The notes beneath the pieces were generated by a model. That model was given only the letters and a program-made list of their open reading frames with translations, did no database searches and was not told the DNA's origin. A DNA stretch of 64,000 nt, taken from the NCBI RefSeq assembly GCF_003144245.1, contig NW_020289977.1, positions 310,001-374,000 of the forward strand, written 5' to 3'. Numbering within the stretch: the first letter of the stretch is position 1; the number at the start of each line of letters is the position of its first letter. The translations under genes were made by a program, and so were the position numbers. The DNA comes from Jaminaea rosea (taxonomy: Eukaryota; Basidiomycota; Exobasidiomycetes; Microstromatales). Below are positions 32,613 to 44,664 of this stretch, in pieces.

Positions 32613-33876
32613 TCATGTCGTCGATCCACCGTCACCATTGACGGCCAACTTCTTGACTCCCGCTTCAGCCCCGCTCACGCCGCCATCGCCGTTGCTTTCC
32701 CCATTTGGTGATGCCTGCCCGCTCGTAGGTCGACTTGCGTCCGCCGACTTGCCTCCATTCTCCTCGGCGTCATCTTCGTCGTCATCGCCCCACTGCTCCC
32801 TCTGTGCTTTCTGCTCCTCCTCTTCCTGCCTCTCTTGCGACCACCCAGCCTTCATGTACTTGCTCATATCGAAGTCGTCGTCACCGTCGTCATCCTCGTC
32901 ATCCTGCTGCAGCGATCCGAGGGTGAACATCTCACGTCCACTGAGGCCATTGGCCTTGTTCGCAGCAGCCTGCGCCTCCTTCTTCTTGCGCTCCACCTCC
33001 TCCTCTGCCGCCTTCTTGTCCTGGCGCTCCTTCTTCCATACGGCGAACGACTCGGCAGTCACAGGCGTCAATTGAGTGCCCAACTTGTGTCGCTCCGCCT
33101 CCAGGAACTCCTCGAGGGAAATCTCCGTCTTCTTTGCCAGCTCATCGAGCTCCTTCTTCTGGCTCTTGAGCACGAATCCAGGGGGCAAGCGATGTTTGTA
33201 CATGCACTTCTCTCCTCCATTGGGGCATTCCCAGAACCACCCGTACTTGCCATCCTCGACAGCCTGGAGGAAGAACTTGCACACCTTGTCCGTCGTAGAC
33301 TTCGGGTTGCCGTGCTTCGACAAGATGACCTTGTCCAGCTTAGCCTGGTCCCATGTGTCCATCGTGTCCTTTGTCTTGTCTTCCTCTGCCGCTGCTGGAC
33401 CATCGCGCATATCTGTGTAGAGGTCCTTCTTCTCCGTCTTACGACCCGGGTCGTTGGAGTGGGCAAATTTGCACTTGGAGCCCTTTTCACACTTGCCCGC
33501 CTTCCAGTAGGCGCAAGTGAAGTTCTTGGGGTCTATGAGTGAGCGTAGGGGCAGCTTTGTCAGTTCGCTGCGTGGGATGCCCAGCCACTACGTACTCACC
33601 CGACCCAAAGGGCACCTTTGGCTGCACGACGGCAAAGAGCTCTCCCTCAATCTTTCTTCTCCTGTCTGCCTCCTCCTTCATCCTCTTCTCGTCCTCCTTC
33701 TTCTTCTGCTTTGCCAATGCCTCCTTGTTCAGTCCCTGCTGAGCCTGCTGCTGCTGAATCTGCTTGACCTGGCGCTGAGCTGCTCCTCCTCCCTTGTTCT
33801 TCATGCCGAACGTCTTGTCCACCGTTACCTTGGACCCGGCACCTCCCGCCTTTTGGTTATTCTTCTTTGGCGGCAT
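32613..33876 (-). CDS. TMA46: CCCH zinc-finger translation factor TMA46 (ZC3H15/DFRP1 family)
   Basis: Exons 33876..33600 and 33532..32613 give 398 aa; the intron joins [15 protein letters not shown]. The Lys/Gln-rich N-terminus ([12 protein letters not shown], then [10 protein letters not shown]) is the family start. The first CCCH finger is [19 protein letters not shown] (from residue 99). The second is spread over [20 protein letters not shown] and GGEKCMYKH. The DFRP segment [20 protein letters not shown] and [16 protein letters not shown] follows, and an acidic C-terminus closes the protein. Family members bind and stabilise the DRG/Rbg1 GTPase on translating ribosomes. Confidence 0.94.
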
Positions 33877-35038
33877 CTTTGGCGTGTGCAGCGACGCGAT
33901 GTGAGGTAGTCAAGGGGGGAGGGACGCGCTGTGGCGAGTAGGTAGGATAGGGTTGTAGTAACGAAAGCTGCAATACGGACTCGAGGCTCCTACTCCACAG
34001 ACAACTTCGAACTCGCCGCCCAGATTCACTCGACCCAAACGACACTCACTTTCGAGGCGCGCACCTGTCCGTCGAAACTCCGTTCCGGGGCGGCGGCGGC
34101 GGCGGCGGCGGCAGGCCATGAATGTGCGTCAATGTGCCTGGTCCGCCCTTGGCTCCTCACCATATCGCCTCAATGCCATTCAAGTCACAAGACACCACGA
34201 CTGAATGCTATGTCCTTGTCACGCACAACTCGCATTCAGCTTGTGCCGCTTCTCTTCCCACTCTCTTCCTTTCTCTGAACCCTGCATTCGCAGCCCGGAT
34301 AACAAGCAGGCGATTCCCCTCCGCGGCGTGAGCTCTCGGCAGCCCACGCCTACTTTCAGAGGTGGCAAGTCGTATAAAGCATCGGGCCAGATTGAAGCGC
34401 TCACTGAGCGCAAGCAGGCCGAGTGCTGCGAGGGAAGGCGAAATATGGGGCGCTGGTGAGGTCTATGACCACCTCGACTCATCGGCTCTTTGCTGGACAT
34501 CAGCGCTCAAGGCCTGCGCACCTGTTGCTGATCATGCGCAGCGAGTGCGGGCTCTGATTGCTCGGTGAAGACCAAGAGCTGATGGTTCAGGCTAGTAGTC
34601 GACTTGACCCGCTCTCATCCATATCGCTGCTCTCCGCCTCGCTCAGCCGTGCTCGTCCTCACATTGGCCAGAGAGGTCGCCCGCAAAGTGCCAGGGCTGA
34701 GCTCCAAGTAAAGTCGCGAGGTCACATCGCCCAGACTGCACCGAGGATGGCGATGAGGTGTCGCAGAAGGCGAAAAGGAGAACATGAAGGTGCAGGGAAT
34801 CAGATAATGACATGGATTAGAGGTGATATCGAGGTCTGAGACAGAGAGCAAGAAGAGTAGCGAGGATACAAAGACAGGTAGAGCCAAAGGAGCGGAGGGG
34901 TAGAGCCCAATGGGCCTCACCCTCGAGTAGAGAAGATGACACGGTAGAAGCAAGTGGTTCAGTGGTGGTAGCAAGACGTCTTGGAAACTCAATTGAGGTC
35001 TGTCCTCGTTGCCCTGTGCTCCATGCGAGCTTCCGCTT
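33877..35038. other. Intergenic region
   Basis: 1.16 kb between TMA46 and the downstream Zn2Cys6 gene. No gene is supported; it includes a (GGC)n tract near 34089-34112. Confidence 0.5.
34089..34112 (+). repeat. (GGC)8 trinucleotide repeat
   Basis: About eight copies in the region upstream of TMA46. Confidence 0.85.
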
Positions 35039-38000
35039 TCAATGGTGTTGCCCATATGCACCGGGGGGCCACAAATCGCGCATATTGAAGGGATCACCCC
35101 CTGCGTTACCATCGACATTCATCGTCGATCCGGGCTGAACGCCAGCCTGCTGCTGATGCTGATGCATCTGGCCATCCGAGGCGGCAGGCTGGAAGGTATT
35201 GTAGTCTACGCCACTGCCGAAGATACTGCTGTAACCTGGCGTGAGCTGAGGCATGCTCTGGCCCCCAGCGTCCTCGCCCGCCGTCGCACCTGCTCTGTCC
35301 CCTGCAGCAGGAGCACCATTCGGCCAACCGCCAGCGAATAAGCTGCTCTCTCTCCTCCTCGCCGAGCCAGGCGTAGCACCCGTAGGCGGCTGGGTGAAGA
35401 AGGCAGAAGAGAAAGAGGGCAGGTCCAAAGGTGTGAAGGTAGGAGCGCTCAGACCATTGACGAAGTTAGCGAAGAGATCCCCTGAGCCACCGAGAGCCGA
35501 CATGTCGAAGCCGCCATTGTTGCCGGTGGATGAGACGTCAAAGCCTGAAGCGGCTGCCGCAGCCGTAGCGGCGGCGAGGTCCGAGTAGTCTGCATTAGAA
35601 GCGCCAGCCGTGCCCGTATTACCGTTCGAGAACATGCCGCTACCTTGCTGACCGGCTCGAGCAGAGCGTGTGTTGGGCGACGTGAAGGTGCTGATGCTTC
35701 CCGAACCAGACGAGTCCGATGTGGGCGTGATGCCGAGGTCCTGCGTAGAGAGAGGAAGCTGGTCCAGGTGGCCACTGCCGCTGCGACTGGGCTGAGCATG
35801 ATTGTGCCCGTTGGTGAGGCTGCCTGAGCTGCTGTTGTCGACGCGAGAGTGGCCGCGCACTGGGCGCTCGGACGGTGCAGCAGGGGCACCATGAGCAGTA
35901 GCGGCTGCATTGCCCGCCTCGTCCGCAGCGCTAGCCTTGCGCTTGGAAAGCACCGCTTGCTCCTCTTCCTGCTGAGCCGTCTCAACCTTGAAGATGCGAC
36001 AAAGCGTCGAGAGAATGTCGTTGAGCCTACCTGCGATAGCCCACCTCTTCTCAAATTCGCGCAGGATCTCAAGACATTTGTTGATGTCGCTGAACGTCGA
36101 GTTGGAGACGCGGATGCCGTTCTTCTTTGATCCCCAAACCACGACCAGCAGCACGCAACCAGCCTCGAAGGCTCGCGAGCCCGCTCCGTGCCCACCTTCG
36201 TGGATAAGACCGCGCTTGAGAAGGTTGCCGAGGATCTGCGTCATAGACTTGGCGGCGTTGGTCGTGATAGCCAGGGAGGGGTAGTTGAGCGAGCTGCTCA
36301 TCTTCGGTCCTACGATGAAGGGCCGATGCACCAGGATCTGGCAAAAGTAATACTTGCAGTACAGCATACTCGACTGGACGAGCCACTCCTCGTTCTTTTC
36401 ATTTGCATTGTATCGGAGGTGCTTGGGGACGCTGTCGAGCCACTGGTTGAGGAGGGAGTCGATCTCTGCAACGATGAGCTGGTCCCAACCCTTGCCGACG
36501 AGACCGCGACTGACTTTGGCTTTGCCGATCGCGTAGATGGTGCGGAGGGTGCGACCCATAATCTCGTCCAGCTTGAGGGCTGAGAGGAAGCCGGAGATGT
36601 GGGCTGGCTTACCCTTGGGTTGCGTGGGGACGGCACCGTCTCCACTTGCGGTGAAATAGCGCTCGTCTACTTCGAGGGGAAGGGCGACGTCGAAATCTTC
36701 GTCCTGAACGGCCATGGGGCGACCGAGAGTCGTCGAAATCTCACGGTCGAGGGAGTAGGCTGTCCACCAGGTACGACGCCACTCCTCTTCGATGGCCAAG
36801 GGGTGCTGCAGACGTTGTGCCGTGAGCTTGCGGTGCGCTCCAGCGAACTCGAGCAGCCTGAAGACGACGCCAAGGAGACACCAGCCGATGTTGAAATGCA
36901 ACCCTGTGCCGCAGAGGTAGACGACGGCGAGGACGAACGACTGGATGTAGCGCAGCGACCCACTGGGGCCCCGCGTGCCGAATGCCAGGCGCTTCCAGGA
37001 GTTGTGCCACTTGGCTCCAAGCGTGTTGATGAGGAAATCGTCTGATCGTGGCGTACACAGGACACGCTCGTCATCGATCAGACGGCTAGCTACGGCGAAG
37101 ACCATCATGGCAACCATGACAAACTCGCGATCCAGGCGCAAAGACCGGTCCTGCAGCTCAGCGCGGAAGGTGACCTCGTTGAGGATTGGATTGTCGTGAT
37201 GAGCCCGTCTGAAGTAGGCGTCGACGAGCTTCTTCTCCAAGTCGGGCTCGGGCCACGCGGTCATAGTGTCCTCGAGCTCGGCGGCGTCACGCGCAGGATC
37301 CAGTCGATCCTCCATGATCGTCGTAGGGTTCTTCCAGAACTCTGGACGCATCGAGTCGATCATGCTCTTCATGACTTCGCCTTTGCCGCCCATCTTCTCG
37401 AGGCCGTGGACAAGGTGTATGGTGCTCGAATTGCCAAGAAAGGCGACGGGGTCTGGGTGATGAGTGGACGAGCCTGCGTCGGTGGGCGGCGAGAGTGACG
37501 ACGAGGTCTCTGGTGAGTCTTGAGGAGTGCTACCGGAGACGTCTTGGCGGCCTTGGAGCATGATCTTGATTCGACTCAGGTCATTGTGCTTGTCTGCGGT
37601 TTGGACAAGGGCAATCTCTTCATCGTTGTATGATTGGTCAGCTTCGTCGCCGGTCTCTTCCTCCTTGACCGCTATCTTGCCGCCAATGTCGTCGATGAAG
37701 CGTTGGCGCTCCGCAGGGTCGTCTGGCAGGACAGAATGAGCACTGCGAGCGTGGAAGTACGAATGGTCAGCCACAGCCTCGAGTGTCAGTGAGACTAAAT
37801 TTCGCACTCACAGCTCATTACGACGGATTGAAGGCTGAGGCAGCGATTTGTAGGTAGTGGGCGGTGACGTGCCCGTCTTGTCCTTGTTTTCCTCTGGCAG
37901 CCTGACAGGCGGGCCAACACGCTCTGTGAAGTCGACGCCGGGGGCTAGATCAACGAGGAGCTGCTCCATCCTTTCCATGCGTGCCTCGAGGGCCTCGACG

Positions 38001-38551
38001 TAGGCGCGAGGTGGTGCTCGCCTCTTCGCCGCTTCTTCGAACTTGCACTCGTGACCATAGGTGATGCAGTTTGTGCATGCCGACTTGCCCGGTTGTAGGC
38101 CGTCACAGCGGATCTTCTTGCGGCGACAGATCTGCGGGTGGTTCCCGGGATCAGCCGGTGTCAGAGAGCCGCTGATACGGCCACTGCTCCACGGCGTACT
38201 TACATCACATGCTCTCTGAACTCTCCTTCGCTTTCCCCCATCATCGTCTCCACCAGCAAGCGCCTCGTCCTTCGACTTGGGGCTTCCGTGTAGGTGAGTC
38301 TCGTCGTGGCCCGCATCCGCCGTCGAGCTCTCTCCACCTGCATATCCCATTGCCATCCCAGCTGAGGCGCCGTAGTCGTATCCTGCGTAGCTCGTCTGCG
38401 GCGCAAGATGAGGAGGCAGTGCAGGACCCTGATCGAACGCGACCGCGCCTGGCGGCATGAAGGCCGGATTGAAGGCATTGAACATGCTGAGCGGCGTCGA
38501 AAGCGTACCGGCAGAGCTGATTGGGTATTGATGTTGTTGGTGGGGAGCCAA
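35039..38551 (-). CDS. Zn2Cys6 transcription factor with fungal_trans domain
   Basis: Exons 38551..38204, 38131..37812 and 37742..35039 give 1123 aa. The zinc cluster RACDICRRKKIRC...CTNC...C (CX2CX6CX9CX2CX6C) sits near residues 115-143; intron 1 falls inside the first CxxC. A basic linker and coiled-coil dimerisation element (AYVEALEARMERMEQLL) follow. The fungal_trans region (about residues 430-800) holds LVDAYFRRAHHDNPILNEV, EEEWRRTWWTAYSLDREIS and TLGRPMAVQDEDFDVALP. The C-terminal 300 residues are Ser/Asn/Gly-rich and probably carry the activation function. The arrangement resembles XlnR/Gal4-class regulators of carbon metabolism, but the target pathway cannot be assigned. The long 5' flank (38552-40384) may hold regulatory sequence or a long leader. 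Confidence 0.92.
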
Positions 38552-40384
38552 GATTGGGCTGCGGTCGAGGAGTCCAACTTAATACGTGAGCTTTCCTGGG
38601 CTGGCCTTTCACCTTTCACTCTTGGCTACTGTTGACCCTCCACGATCCCAGGAAGTCGCGGCAGGCGCAATAAAATGGTCGACGGACTACCGCGTCGCTC
38701 GCCGTCGTCGCTTCGTCGACGGTCACCACCCAGGTGACTCGCGGTAAGTCGATGCGGCGAGTCGGCAACCCCAAGATATCTGGTCTGGGCTAGCTGGTAG
38801 CAGCGACGGCCCCTTCTTGGCTATCTCTTTGCTGCCAAAAAGCCTCCGACCTAAGGAGAGTGACGCTGATCGCGAGGCCTGCCTTGGGCTTGGGTGGGTT
38901 CAAGTGCACTGGTAATGCGGGGGTGGCGCAACCTCTACGTCTCCGTCTCGAAGAGCGCTTCGGAAGTAATTCGGCTGGTCGCTGGCCCTGACTGCGGTGT
39001 TCCGCTCTTTCGATGGGCAGTTCCTTTGCCTTGGCGTGGAGACGAGCGACAGTGCTTTACGCCACACAACTTGAGCGGCGGATAATGGAGGGAGCAGGAG
39101 GAGAGCGCGGTTGGAGAGGATGAAGGGAGGCTCGATACTGATGCCGCCGGGCGGGGGCAGCTGTCGTGCGGGGCGAGTCGAAGAGTTGGAGTCGAGAGTG
39201 AGCTTAGACTATGTCCGAGCAAAAAATTGGGCGAGGGCCAAGCCACTGAAAAGACCCTCGTTCACAGAGCAGAGCAAAGCAGAGCAGCAAGCAGGAAGAT
39301 GGCGATGGTAGCGCACAATCTGCTCGAAGAGGGCGTAGAGCAAGCAAGTCGAAGTGTTAGAAGCGGGAGAAGAAGCGTCGAGCCCGATTGGATCGATTGT
39401 TGAGCCAGAGCTTAAGGATAGGTTGGCCGGCAGCTGGTGCTTGCGTGGGAGTGCTGCGCAGATTCGCTCGCTCCCTCGGTGTAAAGGCTCAGCGCCACTG
39501 ACGCGAGGACGGGCACTTTCTCTGACCTGGTTGACCGACGAATGCAAAGCGCGACGTGATGCGGCGCCGGGGTTCAGCTAGCTCAGGAAGTCGGCCGCGG
39601 ACGAGGCAGCGATGACGGATGAAGTGAAGAATTGTGGCGTTGAGAGTTCGAAGAGGGCGACGACGGCGAGGACGGGTACCAAGGACTAATGACTGATGGA
39701 GAAAGTTGGCTCAAACGGGGGAAAAGCATACGTCGATGTCAGTCAGCTCATCTTACCACGCGCTGTCACGGCGATTCCCCGTAGTCTGATGATGATGTGC
39801 AAAGATCGATAATCGGCCTCTAAGTCCGATGTTGCTGAGCGGCCAAGCAATGCGGGGGAAACGGAGAGCAACTTGGGGAGGTGGTCCTCATTGCTCGTGA
39901 GAAGGGCTGGCAGCCAAGGACGGCGAGGACCAGCGCGAGGGCGTGCGAGGTGGACACGCGATGTGATGCGTTGTCGGTCTGCGCCTGCAAGTCGATGACT
40001 GCTTCGTGCGGGAAGCGCAGCCGGGTATTGAGCCTGGCTCGCGGGAGCGGCTGTTCAGAGCCGCAGATACGAGTCATCATCCTTGAGCTCAGCATCGCGA
40101 GAAGTGGGGCTCGGGCTGGGCTCAGTAGACCCAGCGGATCTAAAATGGATCACTGATCAAATGGCACATATGACATGACAGATGCACGCCCAAAAGGACA
40201 CACACGCAGGCCCAATACGATAAGAGATGTCGTTGTACATTACACAGGGAGCATATTCAAGAATAGGGAGCGGAGCAATTAAGCTCGCATGGCGTTGGGG
40301 GGAGAAGTGGTGGTGCTGGTCGATCATCAAAAAGGTGTGGATGATCATCGATGCTGATGAGTTGACGCCAATGAATTGACGCCT
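38552..40384. other. Long intergenic region upstream of the Zn2Cys6 gene
   Basis: 1.8 kb with no gene I can support. Reading frames are short and start at non-ATG codons. It covers the transcription factor promoter and the 3' flank of the m-AAA protease. Confidence 0.45.
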
Positions 40385-42877
40385 TTACACCGACGGCTTT
40401 TCGCCCTTGACGGCCAGACCCGGCTGCTCACCCTCGCCCCCACCACTCTCAGACGGCGGCGGCGGCGGAGCACTCACAGGGCCGCGCTTAAGCATGGCCT
40501 TGTCGATCACGGCGTCGGCCTCGTCTGCCCTGTTAAATGGCCTCTTCCCGAGCAAATCTCTCATGTCCTCTCGCGTGATAACCTCCTTCTTGAGCAGCAG
40601 CTCCGCCACCTTCTTCACGTCCTCCTTCTTCTCTGTCAACAGCTCGGTAGTCCTCTTGTGGGCGTACTGGACCAGCTTGCGCACCTCAAAGTCAAGCATC
40701 TCGCCAGTCTTCTCACTGAAGGGCTTGTGCATCGACTCGCGATCCTGACGGTAAGAGATTGGGCCGAGCTCCGTGTTCATGCCGTACGAGGCACAGATCT
40801 CTTGCGCGATGCGGGTGATTTTCTGCAAGTCATCCTGCGCACCCGTGGTGATCGAAGTGAAGAAGATCTCCTCGCTCACACGACCGCCCAAGGTCATGCA
40901 CATGCGGTCGATGAGCGCCTCGCGGCTGTAGAGGAATTTGTCGACTGGGTTGTACTGCGCGTAACCCAAAGCGCCGACACCGCGGGGGATGATCGAGACC
41001 TTGAGGAGCGGATCGCAGTGCTCAAGATACCACCCAACGATGGCGTGTCCCGCCTCGTGATGGGCAACGATGTTCTTCTCCTCGGGCGACAGGACGCGAC
41101 TCTTGCGCTCGAGACCAGCGATGACACGCTCGATTGCCAGCTCAAAGTGGTGCTCGCTCACGCCTTCGGAGCCTTTTCGGGCGGCAATGAGGGCAGCCTC
41201 GTTGCACACGTTGGCAATGTCAGCGCCGGAGAAGCCAGGGGAGAAGATAGCGAGCTTCTCGGCGAGGAGAGGTCGGTCTACGTCGCCTTGCAGCTTGAGT
41301 GGCTTGAGGTGCACATCGAAAATCTCCTTGCGGCCAGAGATGTCAGGACGATCGATGGCGATCTGTCGGTCGAAGCGGCCTGGTCGCATGAGCGCGGGAT
41401 CGAGGACGTCGGGCCTGTTGGTACCGGCGAGGACGACGACGTGCTCGTCCGTGGAGAAACCGTCCATTTGAACGAGGAGCTCGTTGAGCGTGCTCTCACG
41501 CTCGTCGTTGCCGCCAAATTGTCCACCCTTGCCTCGAGCCTTGCCGATTGCGTCGATCTCGTCGACGAAGATGATGCAAGGTGCGTGCTTCCTCGCCGTT
41601 GCAAACATGTCTCGTACTCGCGAAGGACCCACTCCGACGAACATCTCTACGAACTCGGATCCAGAGACGCTGAGGAATGGCACTTGAGCCTCACCCGCAG
41701 TAGCCTTGGCCAAAAGCGTCTTACCCGTACCGGGAGGGCCGGAGAGGATAGCACCGCGAGGAATCTTGGCGCCGAGCTTGGTGTAGCGCTCAGGGTTCTT
41801 GAGGAAGGAGACGAACTCCATGATCTCCTGCTTTGCCTCGTCCATCCCCGCTACCTGGTCGAACTTCATCTTGACGTCCGTCTCTTGATTGAACATCTTT
41901 GCGCGAGACTTGCCGATGCCGAAGATGCCCCCACCGCCACCGCCGCCACCTGCTGCGCCAGCCGCTCTCCTTGACATGTAGAAGAGGAGGCCGGCGAGGA
42001 GGATGGTCGGTGCGAAATGAAGGAGAGTGCTTGCAGTGGAGATCTCCTCGTGGTACGATACGGGAATGCGCTCGTGCGACGGGATGCCGAGCTCACGCTG
42101 CGCATCCTCAAGCTTGCGCTCAAAGGCCTCTACGGAGCCCACAGAGAACCAGAATGCTGCCTGACCCGCACCTCCACTGTTGTTGACAAGGTAGACCTTG
42201 ACCTTCTGTCGGTTGACGACAACGAGCTTCTCGACGAGACCGCGGTTGAGGAAGGCGTTGCGGAATTCTTGCCATGTGATCTCGCGAGACGACTGGTCGG
42301 GAGAGGTGAGCTTCCATACGAGCCATGTTGTGAGACCGGTGGCGAGGAGGGCGTTGCCATTGACCTTGAACTCATTGCCGCCGCCAGCGCCGCCTGCCCC
42401 GCCGGTGCTGCCATTCTTGTTCGCTCCACCATTGCCACCCATCTGTGGCGGAGGTGAGGGCTTATTGTCCTTGCTATCGCCACTCTGCGAGCTGCTACTG
42501 TTCTGCTGACTTGCTTCTCTCTCCTTCATTGCCATCTCTCTCTGCGTCTTGAGCCCCCAGTGAACCAATGATCCAAACATGGGGCCGAGCTGCGACTGGA
42601 GCTGCTCCTTTGGTGGCACTTCTGGCAGCTTGTCCTCCTTCTTCTCCTTGCCGACGTCGTCTGATGACGATGCCTTCTTTTGCTCATCGCTGCCTGGCTT
42701 CTTTGGGTCTTCGGTCGGGGTGGCGTACCCGCGGCGAGTCAAGAGCGGGGCGACCCGGCGTGGAGCGGAGCGTGCTGATGATGAGAGCGCAACGCGGGCC
42801 AGTGATGATGACGAGGAGGAGGCAGATGACGATGCAGTGGCGGATGCCATGCGGCGGGAGAGCATTGAGGCCAACAT
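40385..42877 (-). CDS. YTA12: Mitochondrial m-AAA protease subunit (Yta12/Afg3 type)
   Basis: A single exon encodes 830 aa. The presequence is Ser/Arg-rich ([17 protein letters not shown]). Two membrane segments flank an intermembrane-space FtsH_ext-like domain: [15 protein letters not shown] and [17 protein letters not shown]. The AAA module has Walker A GPPGTGKT, Walker [12 protein letters not shown], the pore motif [10 protein letters not shown], and the SRH ending in RPGRFDRQI. The metalloprotease site is [11 protein letters not shown], with a distal Asp near TGAQDDLQK. These proteases degrade misfolded inner-membrane proteins and process some precursors. [20 protein letters not shown] and [14 protein letters not shown] look closer to Yta12 than to Afg3, but the choice between the two is not firm. 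The complementary strand has a long open frame that is a shadow. Confidence 0.95.
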   Translation of the reverse strand: MLASMLSRRMASATASSSASSSSSSLARVALSSSARSAPRRVAPLLTRRGYATPTEDPKKPGSDEQKKASSSDDVGKEKKEDKLPEVPPKEQLQSQLGPMFGSLVHWGLKTQREMAMKEREASQQNSSSSQSGDSKDNKPSPPPQMGGNGGANKNGSTGGAGGAGGGNEFKVNGNALLATGLTTWLVWKLTSPDQSSREITWQEFRNAFLNRGLVEKLVVVNRQKVKVYLVNNSGGAGQAAFWFSVGSVEAFERKLEDAQRELGIPSHERIPVSYHEEISTASTLLHFAPTILLAGLLFYMSRRAAGAAGGGGGGGGIFGIGKSRAKMFNQETDVKMKFDQVAGMDEAKQEIMEFVSFLKNPERYTKLGAKIPRGAILSGPPGTGKTLLAKATAGEAQVPFLSVSGSEFVEMFVGVGPSRVRDMFATARKHAPCIIFVDEIDAIGKARGKGGQFGGNDERESTLNELLVQMDGFSTDEHVVVLAGTNRPDVLDPALMRPGRFDRQIAIDRPDISGRKEIFDVHLKPLKLQGDVDRPLLAEKLAIFSPGFSGADIANVCNEAALIAARKGSEGVSEHHFELAIERVIAGLERKSRVLSPEEKNIVAHHEAGHAIVGWYLEHCDPLLKVSIIPRGVGALGYAQYNPVDKFLYSREALIDRMCMTLGGRVSEEIFFTSITTGAQDDLQKITRIAQEICASYGMNTELGPISYRQDRESMHKPFSEKTGEMLDFEVRKLVQYAHKRTTELLTEKKEDVKKVAELLLKKEVITREDMRDLLGKRPFNRADEADAVIDKAMLKRGPVSAPPPPPSESGGGEGEQPGLAVKGEKPSV

Positions 42878-43353
42878 GGTTGCGTAGCGACTGGAAGGGG
42901 TGGAGAAGGAAGAGGAGCTTATGGGTGGCGTCGAGCCAGTAAGACGTGACGCCTACTTTGAGCGTGCTATTGAGCCCGTTGGGCCTGTATCTATGTCACG
43001 AAAGGGGCCCGTCCTGTTGCTTGCTGAGGGATTTGGAGACGTAGCTAGGAAGGGATGCCGTGGTAAGGAGTCGACATCGTCGTCGTCGCCGCCTCTTGTC
43101 GTCAGGTCAGCTTGTCCGTCGACTCGACTCGACGGCTCAGTCAGACGAGGCGCAGGGGAAGCCGCGGCGTCAGTCCAACCCAAGAAGCCGGCCACGCCAT
43201 CGCCACGCGGCATTTCACTCTTGTTCCGCTCTCTCCGCCCTCGGGTGCCTCCACCACAACGAGGCCGTTGCCGCTTTCGACTCGCAAGGGTCCAACAACG
43301 ACCGTGCCGTACCTTCTTACCCAACAGTAGCATTGTCAGCACGAGACGATACA
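42878..43353. other. Divergent intergenic region
   Basis: 476 bp shared upstream of the m-AAA protease (-) and DUF1769 (+) genes. No further element is recognised. Confidence 0.5.
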
Positions 43354-44536
43354 ATGGCGCCTTCGTTGCACATCTCTGCCGGCCCAGACGCCAAGGCACT
43401 TCAACCAATTGCAGTCAACCACGATGACATCCCGCTAGAGTGAGCGAGGGCAAAAGCTGCGCCGCCTCCGTGTATGCAGCGAGCTCACCATCCGCGCCTG
43501 CTGCCTCCCCTCAATCTCATCCCTCTGACTCAGGATCAACTCTCCTCATTTCCACGGCCGAGCAACAGTTCGCATTAAGAACTTCACAGGCGTAGACCCA
43601 CCATCCGTCACCCACCAATCAGACTCCCCTTACTTCAACGCAACGCATCGCAAAGGGATCACCTGGTCCATTCAGCTGCAAGGCCGTTTTCTCCACGAGG
43701 TCAATACGGACGACGTCGTCTTTGGCAATCAGTTTGACAAGCCCATCAAGGACCATCTACCATATGGTACGTCCGTGGCGTTGCAATTTGCCAAGATTGT
43801 CGACCCAAATCTGCAGCATGACCTGTACTGCGATACGCCCTGGGCCTTCAGTCCGCTCGTGGCGACAATGACACATTTCAATGTGCAGCGCCTCGAGAAG
43901 GAGGCGTTGAGCGAGAAGGGTGGGACAGCAAAGGAGGAGTTTGAAACAAAGGGGTATCCAGGCTTCCCCTCTCCTCAGGCAGATGGGGGAAAGGACACGC
44001 CAGCGGGCAAGGCAGGCTACGTGTTCGACAACACGTCCGCCCTTGTAGAGAATGCCGCTCGAGACGACGAAGGCAAGCGCGTGTTGGCAGATGAATTCTC
44101 TTCTCTCATGGACAACACTACCTTCCTCGGCCTCAGTTGGGGAAGCAGCGACTCAGACGACAAGGAGGACACGGATGATGCCGAGGCCTTGAAGGCACGG
44201 AAGCGCCTCTTTGGGGACAAGAAGAAGAGGCAAGCAATCAAGTTCACACCGGAGGATGTGTGGACTGCAGACTTTGACAACGGGTTCATCGACTTCAATA
44301 CGTTGAGCTTGAGTCTGCCGTACGGTGGTTTGCAGTTTGATTTGAAGCGCTATTGGGATGGACAGCCGGTGAGATACGTCTGTAAGAATCAGTGAGTGCC
44401 ATTTGTTGGGGCAGGAAGAGATCGAATCAAGCTTTGTATTGCTAACTGACGACCACTTCCTCACCCTCCGTCTCGCAGGAAGACGGGCGACATCTATTTT
44501 GTGGTGCAATTCACCATCGAGGACCTCGATGCATGA
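43354..44536 (+). CDS. DUF1769 (UPF0590) family protein
   Basis: Exons 43354..43439, 43534..44391 and 44479..44536 give 333 aa. Introns have GTGAGC/GTGAGT donors and join PLE-INSPHFHGRATVRIKNF and CKNQ-KTGDIYFVVQF. Conserved family blocks are present: LHISAGPDAKALQPIAVN, TWSIQLQGRFL, DDVVFGNQFDKPIKDHLPYG, and DPNLQHDLYCDTPWAFSPLV. An acidic insert (GSSDSDDKEDTDD) precedes the C-terminal strands. The family is fungal, cytosolic, and of unknown biochemical function. Confidence 0.9.
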
Positions 44537-44664
44537 CCGTGGCAAGCATAGAATGGAATAGATAGTCTTTGTGACATTGCATTTCGATGATGTGCAGCAC
44601 GCAGGATTCTCCTTTGCTGCTTCATCCTGCTGCGCAACGTTCCCAAATGATCGACTTCCTCGCA

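Noticed and set aside
32835-33542. 235-codon plus-strand frame rich in Leu
   Set aside because: Antisense shadow of TMA46; the poly-Leu look comes from Glu/Lys codons on the real strand.
38881-38960. GGTTCAAGT resembling a tRNA T-loop
   Set aside because: No acceptor, D or anticodon stems can be formed around it.
39785-39840. C/D-snoRNA-like ATGATGA...CTGA pair
   Set aside because: The spacing is too short, the flanking stem is offset, and no rRNA-complementary guide was recognised.
40376-41974. 532-codon open frame on the plus strand
   Set aside because: It lies wholly antisense to the conserved AAA and protease domains of the m-AAA gene. Its length follows from the biased codon use of that gene, and it has no domain of its own.
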